64,000 bases of DNA from a virus: positions 1 to 64,000 of IMG/VR virus record IMGVR_UViG_3300027143_000001, one strand, 5' to 3'. Positions 7,276 to 14,051 of this stretch are shown in pieces (positions within the stretch are counted from its first letter, which is position 1; each line of letters starts with the position of its first letter). The notes beneath the pieces are model-generated. The model searched no databases. It was not told where the DNA came from and worked only from the letters and a program-made list of their open reading frames with translations. Both the position numbers and the translations under genes were made by a program.

Positions 7276-7897
7276 GAGTTATCTCACAGCGGAAGAGCTG
7301 GAAAACTACAAGAAAAACCTTATTGCTCGCGATTGTCCGTTGAGCTATGAACGGTTTGTAAAACAATCTACAGAAGACGTGGTTGTCGGAGGCGCGTTTC
7401 CCTGGATGGACACTCCTGAGGGGGCTGACTACTGGATTGAAATTAACAGAAGAGTTAAGTCTGATATGCCTATAACACTTCCGGTTAAAGAAGAAGTTAT
7501 GTTTGACATACCAAAGGGTGTTGATTACATGCAGTTCTTTACGGCTGAGCAGTGGGGAGAACTGACAGCAATCGCTATGGAAACCCTGGGTATAAAAGGA
7601 TATCAGGACTGGATGAACTCCCACCACGTTAGTATTGGTAGTTTTATATACAGCGCTATTCCTACCAAAAAACAATCTCGCTTTGTACAAAACATTCGCA
7701 TAGCAGACAGCTCTACCTACAGGGAAAGCCGTGGGTACAAGATCGTCCCTGGAGAATTCATGACCAAGGATTCTGCAACTACTGACCATGATCATGTTAT
7801 ATCAGTCAAACGGCCAGACGCTACTCATACCTGGTCAGAGGAATTCATGATGGAAATGACAGCAAAGGTTTACGAACAAATACAAAAGTCACTATGA
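7256..7897 (+). CDS. Hypothetical protein
   Basis: This 213-aa protein was not recognised. It starts 20 nt inside the previous gene. The first 40 residues are charged and helical (E-P-E-K-F-E-S-Y, A-E-E-L-E-N-Y-K-K). No catalytic signature is seen. It overlaps the next gene by ATGA. Confidence 0.6.
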   Translation: MEPEKFESYLTAEELENYKKNLIARDCPLSYERFVKQSTEDVVVGGAFPWMDTPEGADYWIEINRRVKSDMPITLPVKEEVMFDIPKGVDYMQFFTAEQWGELTAIAMETLGIKGYQDWMNSHHVSIGSFIYSAIPTKKQSRFVQNIRIADSSTYRESRGYKIVPGEFMTKDSATTDHDHVISVKRPDATHTWSEEFMMEMTAKVYEQIQKSL

Positions 7898-8247
7898 GAT
7901 TTGTGAAAGGAAAACTTACCAAGACTACTGACAATGAATGGGTCTTTATCACCCGCTTCACACGCAAAGATGGACACAGTGAACTAAGTGGGGTGCATTC
8001 ATACCCCATTACTCCCCTTGACCAAGAAGTTGTGCGCTTTCACGCAGATGATTTGAGAGCTACACATAACATGGAATACCGTGGTGAGGAAATCAAAGCT
8101 GAGCTTGAAGACCTATGGAGCTCACCAGACGGAAGCTATTCTGAGCTTTATCCATCAGAGGCGTTCAAGAAGTTTGCCACCAAGAAAACGTTTGCAAAAC
8201 TAATCTATAAACAAAATGAAGATACAGATCAAGAAGCTGCACATTGA
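7894..8247 (+). CDS. Hypothetical protein
   Basis: This 117-aa protein was not recognised. It starts by ATGA overlap. The N-terminal part is basic and beta-like (M-R-F-V-K-G-K-L-T-K) and the rest is mixed. The following dUTPase gene starts 32 nt inside its 3' end, so the two are coupled. Confidence 0.6.
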   Translation: MRFVKGKLTKTTDNEWVFITRFTRKDGHSELSGVHSYPITPLDQEVVRFHADDLRATHNMEYRGEEIKAELEDLWSSPDGSYSELYPSEAFKKFATKKTFAKLIYKQNEDTDQEAAH

Positions 8248-8716
8248 TGCAGTAATCCCCAGCTACGCTAAGCCGGGTGATGCAGGTATGGACCTGACCG
8301 CCATCTCTCAACGCACTGAGACAGGCACTGATGAGAACGGAGACTACCTGGAGTATGGTACAGGTCTCGCTATTGAAATTCCTGAGGGCCATGTAGGCCT
8401 GATCTTTCCCAGATCATCTGTCAGTAAGAAAGACTTGTTCCTGGCAAATGCAGTAGGTGTAATTGACTCTGGTTACAGAGGAGAGATCAAGCTTCGCTTC
8501 AAACTGGAGCAGACGTTTGACGCTTTAGATTCCTGGGTAGATGACCAACTGTACTACAAAGAAGGTGACCGCAGGTTTTACGCCAACGTATACAAAGTGG
8601 GTGACAAGATCGGCCAGTTGATGATCATCCCTTACCCACACGTAGAGTTGGTAGAGACTGAAGAACTGGGTAGTTCAGACCGTGGTGAAAGTGGATTTGG
8701 CTCAACAGGAAAGTGA
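8216..8716 (+). CDS. dut: dUTP pyrophosphatase
   Basis: This 166-aa trimeric-type dUTPase hydrolyses dUTP to dUMP and pyrophosphate, keeping uracil out of DNA and supplying dUMP. All family motifs are visible in order: P-G-D-A-G-M-D-L (residues 21-28, motif 1), F-P-R-S-S-V-S-K-K (motif 2), G-V-I-D-S-G-Y-R-G-E-I (motif 3, with the catalytic Asp and Tyr), K-V-G-D-K-I-G-Q-L (motif 4) and the Gly-rich C-terminal arm R-G-E-S-G-F-G-S-T-G (motif 5) that closes over the substrate. An insert of about 25 residues sits between motifs 3 and 4. The phage also encodes uracil-DNA glycosylase, so both defences against uracil are present. Confidence 0.95.
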   Translation: MKIQIKKLHIDAVIPSYAKPGDAGMDLTAISQRTETGTDENGDYLEYGTGLAIEIPEGHVGLIFPRSSVSKKDLFLANAVGVIDSGYRGEIKLRFKLEQTFDALDSWVDDQLYYKEGDRRFYANVYKVGDKIGQLMIIPYPHVELVETEELGSSDRGESGFGSTGK

Positions 8717-8871
8717 TGAAAGGAACTATAGGTTTTAACACAACACGCTTCGGGGTTTGTCTCTATGCCAAGAGACAGCCCCTTAGGGAGCGCTACCGCT
8801 ACAAGATTCTGGTACATGTACTGGTTCTTGAAGCAACACTTAAATTTAATCCGCCATGGAAATCAACATGA
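8716..8871 (+). CDS. 51-aa basic peptide
   Basis: This short open frame has ATG 8716 sharing a base with the dUTPase stop, and its TGA (8869-8871) overlaps an ATG at 8868 in the next gene. It is basic (Y-A-K-R-Q-P-L-R-E-R-Y-R-Y-K). Coupling at both ends suggests it is real, but it has no recognisable motif and could be chance. Confidence 0.4.
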   Translation: MKGTIGFNTTRFGVCLYAKRQPLRERYRYKILVHVLVLEATLKFNPPWKST

Positions 8872-9224
8872 ATAGCGGCCAAGTAGAGGTGATTAGCCCC
8901 TACGGTCGCATCTATTTGTATACTCATGATCATGCCGCCCGGCTGACCAATGACGTATACTCAGCCCTTGCTGCCGGTCAGCGCTGGGATGATGCAGACT
9001 ATCTTGCAAAGATTGTATTCTGTCATATGGTACCACTGGAGTGCTGGGAACAAGACAGAGGTTACGGTATTGGTACACAGTTGTACGTTGACATAAACCT
9101 GCTGATTACAGTAGACACCGTCAAGCAACAAGTCACCATTACTTCAGCCAAAGACAAGTCGTTCAGATACCAGGGCACATTCCAGGAATTTGTAGAAGAG
9201 TATACCAGAGGTGCACAATTTTAA
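8856..9224 (+). CDS. Hypothetical protein
   Basis: This 122-aa protein runs from ATG 8856. If the upstream 51-aa peptide is real, the start may be ATG 8868, coupled by ATGA. It is a beta-rich sequence with an aromatic N-terminal half. No motif was seen. It is the last gene before the attachment/integrase region. Confidence 0.6.
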   Translation: MEINMNSGQVEVISPYGRIYLYTHDHAARLTNDVYSALAAGQRWDDADYLAKIVFCHMVPLECWEQDRGYGIGTQLYVDINLLITVDTVKQQVTITSAKDKSFRYQGTFQEFVEEYTRGAQF

Positions 9225-9226
9225 AC

Positions 9227-9256
9227 TTTGAAAGTTTAAACTTTTGTATACATTTG
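9227..9256 (+). promoter_or_regulatory. Bacteroidota-type promoter
   Basis: TTTG at 9227-9230 (-33) and TACATTTG at 9249-9256 (-7, consensus TAnnTTTG) are separated by 18 nt, within the 17-23 nt expected for the Bacteroidota primary sigma factor. Transcription should begin near 9258-9262, almost exactly at the 5' end of the tRNA-Ser-like sequence, so it would make a transcript of that element and possibly the integrase mRNA. Confidence 0.6.
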
Positions 9257-9268
9257 TGGAGATACGTG
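9253..9268 (+). repeat. 16-bp direct repeat, copy 1
   Basis: TTTGTGGAGATACGTG. The second copy lies at 9412-9427 with one mismatch. The pair flanks the tRNA-Ser 3' end, so they could be arm-type integrase-binding sites. Copy 1 overlaps the promoter -7 box. Confidence 0.6.
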
Positions 9269-9342
9269 GATGATTGACCAAAAGCTTTTGAAACGCAGTG
9301 TGGTAGCGGGTTTTAACGGGGGTTCGAATCCCTCTCTCTCCG
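9258..9342 (+). other. tRNA-Ser-like sequence / putative attP core
   Basis: The 3' part is a perfect tRNA end: T arm GGGGG/CCCTC with loop TTCGAAT (9318-9334), then acceptor TCTCTCC and discriminator G (9335-9342), as in bacterial tRNA-Ser. The 5' end GGAGATA (9258-9264) pairs with the acceptor with one mismatch, and the total length of 85 nt fits tRNA-Ser. The D arm is only a 3-bp TGG/CCA, and no anticodon stem can be drawn. So the 3' third is kept while the rest is degenerate. Lying just upstream of the integrase gene, this is what a phage attachment site targeting a host tRNA-Ser gene looks like. Confidence 0.65.
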
Positions 9343-9411
9343 CTGGTTGCACCTAACTCGTTGATAATCAATGGTTTTGTCAGTGTAAAACAGGTCATAA
9401 ACAGTGATTCT

Positions 9412-9427
9412 TTTGTGGAGTTACGTG
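9412..9427 (+). repeat. 16-bp direct repeat, copy 2
   Basis: TTTGTGGAGTTACGTG, 159 bp downstream of copy 1 and identical at 15 of 16 positions. It lies about 70 bp after the tRNA 3' end and about 70 bp before the integrase gene. Confidence 0.6.
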
Positions 9428-9470
9428 TATGGTTTGAAAATCTGAAAACTGTTCAAAAGCCCTGTCCACG

Positions 9471-9502
9471 CTATCATAGGTAAAAAATAAACCATATGAT
9501 AG
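9471..9502 (+). promoter_or_regulatory. Inverted repeat over the integrase start codon
   Basis: CTATCATA (9471-9478) and TATGATAG (9495-9502) are perfect inverted repeats. GGT (9479-9481) with ACC (9491-9493) extends the stem, leaving A9494 bulged. The integrase ATG (9496-9498) lies inside the right arm. As RNA it would hide the start codon; as DNA it could be an operator. Confidence 0.5.
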
Positions 9503-10671
9503 TATACTTCTTTACAAGACCTGGCAGAAGGGAACAGCGTTACCTGTACTGCAGGCTCACTTACAAAGGTAAGAATGCGGAGTTTAAACTGAACTATGTT
9601 ATAACCCCTCTGGACAACCAGGTGGGTACGTACAAAGCTCAGGTCATGCAGGATCTGATGGAGCTGTTTAACCTACGCCTGATCAGGAACCTTACCACAG
9701 ACCCCCAGGTTATTAAGCATCTGTACCTGAACAAAACGGAGGAGCACTACCTGCTGAAGCTCTATGAGGAATTCATGGACAAGAAGATCAAACCCAAGGT
9801 AGAGAAGAATGACCTGGGTAAAGCCACGCTGGAGAAGTTCATGTGTGTATACGAACACCTCAAAGACTTTCTCAACAGCCGTGGCAAAAGCGACATCAAC
9901 CTGTTGCTGGTTACCGCTTCCTTTGTCGAAGAGTTTGATGACTTTCTCAGGCAGTTCAACGGGCATAACACCGCTATGAAAAACCTTTACAGGCTAAAGG
10001 CTGTGACTACCTATGCCTATAAAGTAAAGCGCTACATCACCGAGGACCCGTTTGCGGGTAAGCTCCTTACCCTTAAGAAAGTATCACCTGTGTACCTCAC
10101 AGAAACGGAGCTTAAGATGCTCATTGCTAAAACGATGGCGATGCCAAGACTGGAGCATGTCAAGGACTTGTTCTTGTTCCAATGCTTTACCGGCCTGGCT
10201 TACGCTGACATGCGCAATCTAAGGAGAGAGTGGATAGATCAGATGATAATCAAAACTACCAGGCAAAAAAGTGGAGAACCAACACTTGCATTTATGTATC
10301 AAACTGCACGCAACATATTGGAAAAATACCACTACAAATTGCCAATAGTTTCAAATCAGAAAATGAATGCGTATCTTAAGGAAATCGCAGACATTTGTTG
10401 CATATCTAAGAAACTCACCACGCACGTAGCACGACACACATACGCAACAACCGTAAACTTAAAAAATGGTGTATCATTGCAAACAGTTCAAAAGTTGTTG
10501 GGTCATGCGACAATCAAACAAACGGAACACTATGCACGTTTGGATGAAAATGACATACGTTTGACGTGCAAAAAGGCAAGTAAGAAAGTAAACAAGCTGT
10601 ACAATTTACCTGCACAGCTACAATTTTTTGACACACAAATTCCAGTTAATGGCAAAGAAGAAAATCAGTGA
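9496..10671 (+). CDS. int: Tyrosine recombinase / integrase
   Basis: This 391-aa site-specific recombinase would join phage and host DNA. It has an N-terminal arm-binding part, a SAM-like core-binding domain (about residues 85-190) and a C-terminal catalytic domain. Visible catalytic residues are H310 and R313 (H-V-A-R-H-T-Y), H337 (L-L-G-H-A-T) and nucleophile Y346 (E-H-Y-A-R-L). The first Arg of the family is replaced: the segment is F-T-G-L-A-Y-A-D (231-238), as in many Bacteroidota integrases of the IntDOT type. Its gene lies directly downstream of the tRNA-Ser-like sequence and direct repeats. An inverted repeat covers the start codon. The 3' end overlaps the HTH gene by 23 nt, so the two are co-expressed. 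Confidence 0.92.
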   Translation: MIVYFFTRPGRREQRYLYCRLTYKGKNAEFKLNYVITPLDNQVGTYKAQVMQDLMELFNLRLIRNLTTDPQVIKHLYLNKTEEHYLLKLYEEFMDKKIKPKVEKNDLGKATLEKFMCVYEHLKDFLNSRGKSDINLLLVTASFVEEFDDFLRQFNGHNTAMKNLYRLKAVTTYAYKVKRYITEDPFAGKLLTLKKVSPVYLTETELKMLIAKTMAMPRLEHVKDLFLFQCFTGLAYADMRNLRREWIDQMIIKTTRQKSGEPTLAFMYQTARNILEKYHYKLPIVSNQKMNAYLKEIADICCISKKLTTHVARHTYATTVNLKNGVSLQTVQKLLGHATIKQTEHYARLDENDIRLTCKKASKKVNKLYNLPAQLQFFDTQIPVNGKEENQ

Positions 10672-10987
10672 TGTTCAACTCAAAGTTCTAAAGGACATGG
10701 TTACACAAGGCATCACACCAGAAGAGATTAGTAAACATTTTGGCATTGCAGTAAGCAGTGTACACAATTACAAGCGCCAGCTAAAAGATGCCGGTGTAAG
10801 TATTCCTGACATCAGGGGTAAAAAACCTTCTGACAAAGATGGTCCCGCGGTAGAAACACTTCATGCTATTACTCCTGCCAAGAACGCCCCCGGATTTACC
10901 GTGATCATAAACGGTATCTCTATCTACGTAGCCAACTCCGCCAAGCATGTGTCTGTCGGTCCTGACACCCTTACCGTAAGCTTCTAA
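10649..10987 (+). CDS. Helix-turn-helix protein
   Basis: This 112-aa protein runs from ATG 10649; the frame is open from 10628, but M-A-K-K-K-I-S-D is the natural start. Residues about 8-45 (L-K-V-L-K-D-M-V-T-Q-G-I-T, then E-E-I-S-K-H-F-G, then S-S-V-H-N-Y-K-R) form a homeodomain- or Hin-type helix-turn-helix. The C-terminal half is beta-rich. It starts inside the integrase gene and ends 25 nt before a terminator. It could be an excisionase-like partner or a repressor; a link to the TTGTAGA sites is possible but untested. Confidence 0.75.
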   Translation: MAKKKISDVQLKVLKDMVTQGITPEEISKHFGIAVSSVHNYKRQLKDAGVSIPDIRGKKPSDKDGPAVETLHAITPAKNAPGFTVIINGISIYVANSAKHVSVGPDTLTVSF

Positions 10988-11012
10988 AGTTTTCTCTGCA
11001 TATAAATTGCAC

Positions 11013-11041
11013 AAGCCATCTCCGAAAAGGGATGGCTTTTT
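11013..11041 (+). terminator. Rho-independent terminator after the integrase operon
   Basis: AAGCCATC (11013-11020) pairs with GATGGCTT (11031-11038). An inner CC/GG continues the stem past one bulged base, with loop GAAAA. A T run follows (11037-11041). It ends transcription of the integrase and HTH genes. Confidence 0.85.
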
Positions 11042-11093
11042 GCTGTGCATAATTAATTATAGCAATGTAGTGGCAAAGATGTAGAAGTGTTCA

Positions 11094-11118
11094 TATATTT
11101 GTAGACCTACCTCTACAG
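11094..11118 (+). promoter_or_regulatory. Promoter with overlapping TTGTAGA dyad
   Basis: TATATTTG (11094-11101) is a perfect -7 box. TTGTAGAC (11099-11106) overlaps it, and CTCTACAG (11111-11118) forms an imperfect dyad with it across a 4-nt gap, covering the expected start of transcription. A bound protein here would block initiation. This promoter would drive the replication block starting at 11158. No clear -33 TTTG lies at the usual distance. Confidence 0.65.
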
Positions 11119-11157
11119 TTTTGGTATACTTTAGTGACTAGTTTTTAGACTTGCACT

Positions 11158-11442
11158 ATGTTATATCAGCTACCCAACGGTAAGTGTGTGGAATTGACCA
11201 TAGAGCAGTTCTTGCGGATGACAGATGAAGAACTGAAAGGAATGGTAGCCTTCAATGCTGGGGATGAGGTCAACGACCCGTTTGCCCTGAGTGTTTTGCG
11301 CTACGGTCCTCATCACCTGAGTGAGGATGTAGAGGACGTTGACGATTACAAAGAAGTCCCTCTTTCTGATCTTACGGAAGTTGACCTGGAAGAAAAGCTT
11401 TATGATGATGACTTCATAGACTTTGACAACCTGGAAACCTAA
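11158..11442 (+). CDS. Hypothetical acidic protein, first gene of replication block
   Basis: This 94-aa, very acidic protein has a C-terminal third that is mostly Asp, Glu and hydrophobic residues (E-D-V-E-D-V-D-D-Y, D-D-D-F-I-D-F-D). It was not recognised. As the first gene behind a regulated promoter it could be an early host-takeover or DNA-mimic protein; this is inference from charge and position. Confidence 0.6.
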   Translation: MLYQLPNGKCVELTIEQFLRMTDEELKGMVAFNAGDEVNDPFALSVLRYGPHHLSEDVEDVDDYKEVPLSDLTEVDLEEKLYDDDFIDFDNLET

Positions 11443-11502
11443 CTGTATTGCATATACGGTTAGTCACTGTAGCATTACGCTGCCTGAAAAAACTATGCAC
11501 CT

Positions 11503-11916
11503 ATGCAAGCTAAACCTAAAATGTGCGCAGGTTGCAGTGAGCTCAAGCCTATATGGAAGAACCATGAAGGTAAGAAGTACTGCAAGGACTGCTGGCACAA
11601 ACAAGATGTCGTAAAGACACCCTCCCAACGCAGGCCACTGAAGCCTGTCTCTGACAAGAAAGACGTCCTGGATGTCTTATACTCAAAAATGCGCAAGGAA
11701 TTCCTGGAGAAACCAGAGAACGCCACCTGTCGCGCCAAGCTGCCCGTATGCCAGGGTGGATTTAAACAACAACTCACCGTACATCACACCAAGGGTCGTG
11801 GCAGGTATTACCTGGACGCCACCACCTGGGTGCCGTTATGTATGGCATGCCACCGCTGGGTCGAGGAACACCATGCGGAAGCCAAAGATATGTTCCTATC
11901 ACAACACAGAAATTGA
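11503..11916 (+). CDS. HNH-type endonuclease-like protein
   Basis: This 137-aa protein has an N-terminal zinc knuckle with C8-A-G-C11 and C27-K-D-C30. The C-terminal half has H94-H95-T-K-G-R, D105, then P-L-C-M-A-C-H-R (C113, C116, H117) and a final H-H. This is the order of a ββα-metal HNH nuclease with structural zinc, similar to phage recombination nucleases of the NinG type. It probably processes branched or recombining DNA, as it lies in the replication block, but a homing role cannot be excluded. Confidence 0.7.
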   Translation: MQAKPKMCAGCSELKPIWKNHEGKKYCKDCWHKQDVVKTPSQRRPLKPVSDKKDVLDVLYSKMRKEFLEKPENATCRAKLPVCQGGFKQQLTVHHTKGRGRYYLDATTWVPLCMACHRWVEEHHAEAKDMFLSQHRN

Positions 11917-11918
11917 CT

Positions 11919-12158
11919 ATGAAAAAGTTTATTGGTTACTACATCATTGGTGCGCAAAATCAACAAGACGCACAAAGCGAAAAAGGATTGTTGTTATGGA
12001 CAACAGTTAAACCCAGCTGGTTTAAACGTACACTGAATCGTGTGCTGTTAAACATCTATTGGGTAGACAAAGAGCGCTACAGCGCTGAGAAAGAAAGTAG
12101 AAATCCTGATGTCCAGTTACATAAAGTACGCTGGAGCAAACAACCAAACGAAAAATAA
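11919..12158 (+). CDS. Hypothetical small protein
   Basis: This 79-aa protein starts at ATG 11919, 2 nt after the HNH gene. The frame is open back to 11838, but that would lie inside the nuclease gene. It has K-K-F-I-G-Y-Y-I-I-G at the N terminus and a W-F-K-R segment. Not recognised. Its stop shares a base with the helicase start. Confidence 0.55.
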   Translation: MKKFIGYYIIGAQNQQDAQSEKGLLLWTTVKPSWFKRTLNRVLLNIYWVDKERYSAEKESRNPDVQLHKVRWSKQPNEK

Positions 12159-13288
12159 TGATAAGCACAGGATCATCTAAACGTGAGATGATCCAGCAGG
12201 AGGCCCTGGCAGCCACAGTGGGTAAATACCGCTGTGGTCTTGCCGTCTCTATGGGTGTAGGTAAAACATACATTGGCTTGCAGCACATGCAGCGCGAGTA
12301 TACCTATGCTCAACAGATGGGCACTATCCCCAAGTTCCTGGTAGTGGCACCCAAGGTGGCCATATTCCAGAGCTGGAAAGACGACGCTGAAAAGTTTGGC
12401 CTCGATCACCTGCTGGAGTTCATCAATTTTACAACGTACATATCGCTGTCCAAACAGCACAATGACTATACCTGTATCTACCTGGACGAATGTCACAGTT
12501 TGTTATACAGCCATGAATTCTACCTGGGCACGTTCCCTGGTCAGATCCTGGGATTAACCGGTACACCACCGCGCTACAAAAATTCTGAAAAGGGTGAGAT
12601 GGTCAGCAAGTTCTGTCCCATTGCATACAGCTACATCACTGACGATGCAGTTGATGACAAGATCCTTAACGATTACAAGATCATTGTACACCAATTGGAA
12701 CTGTCCACTCAGAAGAACTATCCTGTCAAGACAAAGACAGGTGGGCAGTTCATGACCTCTGAGCAGGATCATTATGCATACTGGACCAATCGCATTGCAG
12801 ATACCACCAATTTTGCACAGCAAAAGATCTTTCGCATCATGCGCATGAAAGCCATGATGGAGTACAGAACCAAGGAGAACTACAGCAAGGCATTGCTTGA
12901 CATGATCCACGACAAGTGTATTGTGTTCTGTAATACTACTGAACAGGCCGACCGCATCTGCCGCGACAGCTACCACTCTAAAAATCCTGACAGTGAAGAC
13001 AATCTCATTGCGTTCAAGGATGGCCAGATTGAGCAGCTTAGCTGCGTGTTGCAACTCAGCGAAGGTGTGAACATTCCAAACCTCAAAGCAGGTATTATCC
13101 TGCATGCGTACAGCAATGAACGCAAGAGTGCACAGCGAATAGGCAGGTTGCTTCGCCTTAATCCTGATGACAAGGCTGTGATTCACATACTGATGTACCG
13201 CGGTACGCAGGATGAGCAGTGGGTGCAGGAAGCACTTAAGGATCTGGACCCTGAGAAAATAAGTTATACGTACTCTATGATTGACTGA
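12158..13288 (+). CDS. SNF2-type / superfamily 2 helicase
   Basis: This 376-aa ATP-dependent DNA translocase or helicase shows motif I as M-G-V-G-K-T (K36), motif II as D-E-C-H (110-113), motif III as L-T-G-T-P, an I-V-F-C-N segment opening the second RecA-like domain, motif V as S-E-G-V-N-I-P-N and motif VI as Q-R-I-G-R-L-L-R. Both RecA-like lobes are present and there is little else, so it is a minimal SF2 enzyme. Short SNF2-like helicases are part of the conserved crAss-like replication set. It may unwind or remodel replication and recombination intermediates. Confidence 0.88.
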   Translation: MISTGSSKREMIQQEALAATVGKYRCGLAVSMGVGKTYIGLQHMQREYTYAQQMGTIPKFLVVAPKVAIFQSWKDDAEKFGLDHLLEFINFTTYISLSKQHNDYTCIYLDECHSLLYSHEFYLGTFPGQILGLTGTPPRYKNSEKGEMVSKFCPIAYSYITDDAVDDKILNDYKIIVHQLELSTQKNYPVKTKTGGQFMTSEQDHYAYWTNRIADTTNFAQQKIFRIMRMKAMMEYRTKENYSKALLDMIHDKCIVFCNTTEQADRICRDSYHSKNPDSEDNLIAFKDGQIEQLSCVLQLSEGVNIPNLKAGIILHAYSNERKSAQRIGRLLRLNPDDKAVIHILMYRGTQDEQWVQEALKDLDPEKISYTYSMID

Positions 13289-13289
13289 T

Positions 13290-13682
13290 ATGCAGAACGC
13301 TACAGTACATTACATCAAAAAAGATGGACAGCTGGTACTTGCATCCGACCGTGATGCGGGTGCCCTCAAGCTGTTCAACATGTCTCTCAAAGAGGGCGAC
13401 ACCATTGAGGTGTATTTGACAAAAACAGACGGCAACAAGAAGACTCTTGGTCAACTGGCCAAGATCCACAAGATGATACGTGACCTGGCCAACTTTACCG
13501 GCAATGATTTTGACGATTTGAAGGATGAAGTTAAACGACGGGCAGGTCTCTATGTCATCACAGGGACAGATGAAAAAGGCACAGAACTCAAAAGCTTTGC
13601 AGAATGCTCCAAAGAAGAGATATCCTCAGCCATTGAGATCTGTGTACAGCTCGGTCACCTTGTGGGTTTCTACGCTGATTAA
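13290..13682 (+). CDS. Putative recombination-associated protein (NinB-like)
   Basis: This 130-aa protein runs from ATG 13290; a TTG at 13281 overlaps the helicase stop. The central segment (K-K-T-L-G-Q-L-A-K-I-H-K-M-I-R, then F-D-D-L-K-D-E-V-K-R-R-A-G-L-Y-V) resembles the layout of lambda NinB/Orf proteins, which bind single-stranded DNA in recombination. The match is weak and from memory. Its last 4 nt overlap the convergent gene on the other strand. Confidence 0.5.
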   Translation: MQNATVHYIKKDGQLVLASDRDAGALKLFNMSLKEGDTIEVYLTKTDGNKKTLGQLAKIHKMIRDLANFTGNDFDDLKDEVKRRAGLYVITGTDEKGTELKSFAECSKEEISSAIEICVQLGHLVGFYAD

Positions 13683-13990
13683 AGCTCAGAGTCAAGCATG
13701 TCTCGCAGTTCTTCTGCAGTGACTTGCTTGATGAATCCCTGTTCTTTTGCCATGGCTTCAAACTCTTTGCAAAGAATGAGCATGGTTTCATAGTGCTTCA
13801 CCCAGTCTTCTGTAATCGTTTGGTTACGGATCTGATCATGAGCACCGTTGATCTGTTCGGAGTTCTTGCCTTTCACAAAATGGGCAGTTGCCTCCTGAAT
13901 ACGACGATAGTAACCTGAGCTCATCTTGACGCTGACTACAGCTTCCTGCGTAATCACGTCAAAGCGTTGTTCTGATTTTGGAGTTTCCAT
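13679..13990 (-). CDS. Lone minus-strand gene, unknown function
   Basis: This 103-aa, helical, charged protein was not recognised. It is the only minus-strand gene within the plus-strand replication block and converges with the 13290 gene, with overlapping stops. It has its own well-formed promoter (14017-14050) carrying two TTGTAGA motifs. A gene expressed against its surroundings from a private regulated promoter is a reasonable candidate for a regulator, but no DNA-binding motif is obvious. Confidence 0.7.
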   Translation of the reverse strand: METPKSEQRFDVITQEAVVSVKMSSGYYRRIQEATAHFVKGKNSEQINGAHDQIRNQTITEDWVKHYETMLILCKEFEAMAKEQGFIKQVTAEELRDMLDSEL

Positions 13991-14016
13991 GTAAACTTAA
14001 GATAGATATTGTTCTA

Positions 14017-14050
14017 CAAATGTAAACGTAAATTAATCTGACTCTACAAA
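14017..14050 (-). promoter_or_regulatory. Minus-strand promoter with TTGTAGA sites
   Basis: On the minus strand, TTTG (complement of 14047-14050) is followed 22 nt later by TACATTTG (complement of 14017-14024), a full Bacteroidota promoter for the 13679-13990 gene. TTTGTAGAG covers the -33 element, and TTTGTAGAA begins in the -7 box and ends at 14012. On the plus strand an imperfect promoter for the uracil-DNA glycosylase gene (TTTG at 13977, TAGATATTG at 14003) reaches the same sites. Confidence 0.65.
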
Positions 14051-14051
14051 C

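Noticed and set aside
9144-9398. Minus-strand open frame of 84 residues with G-E-R-G-I-R-T-P
   Set aside because: This peptide string is a classic artefact of translating the reverse complement of a tRNA-Ser 3' end.
9496-10671. Mosaic origin of the integrase gene from a change in base composition
   Set aside because: The C-terminal half seemed slightly AT-richer by eye, but hand counts of short stretches gave overlapping values, so no breakpoint can be claimed.
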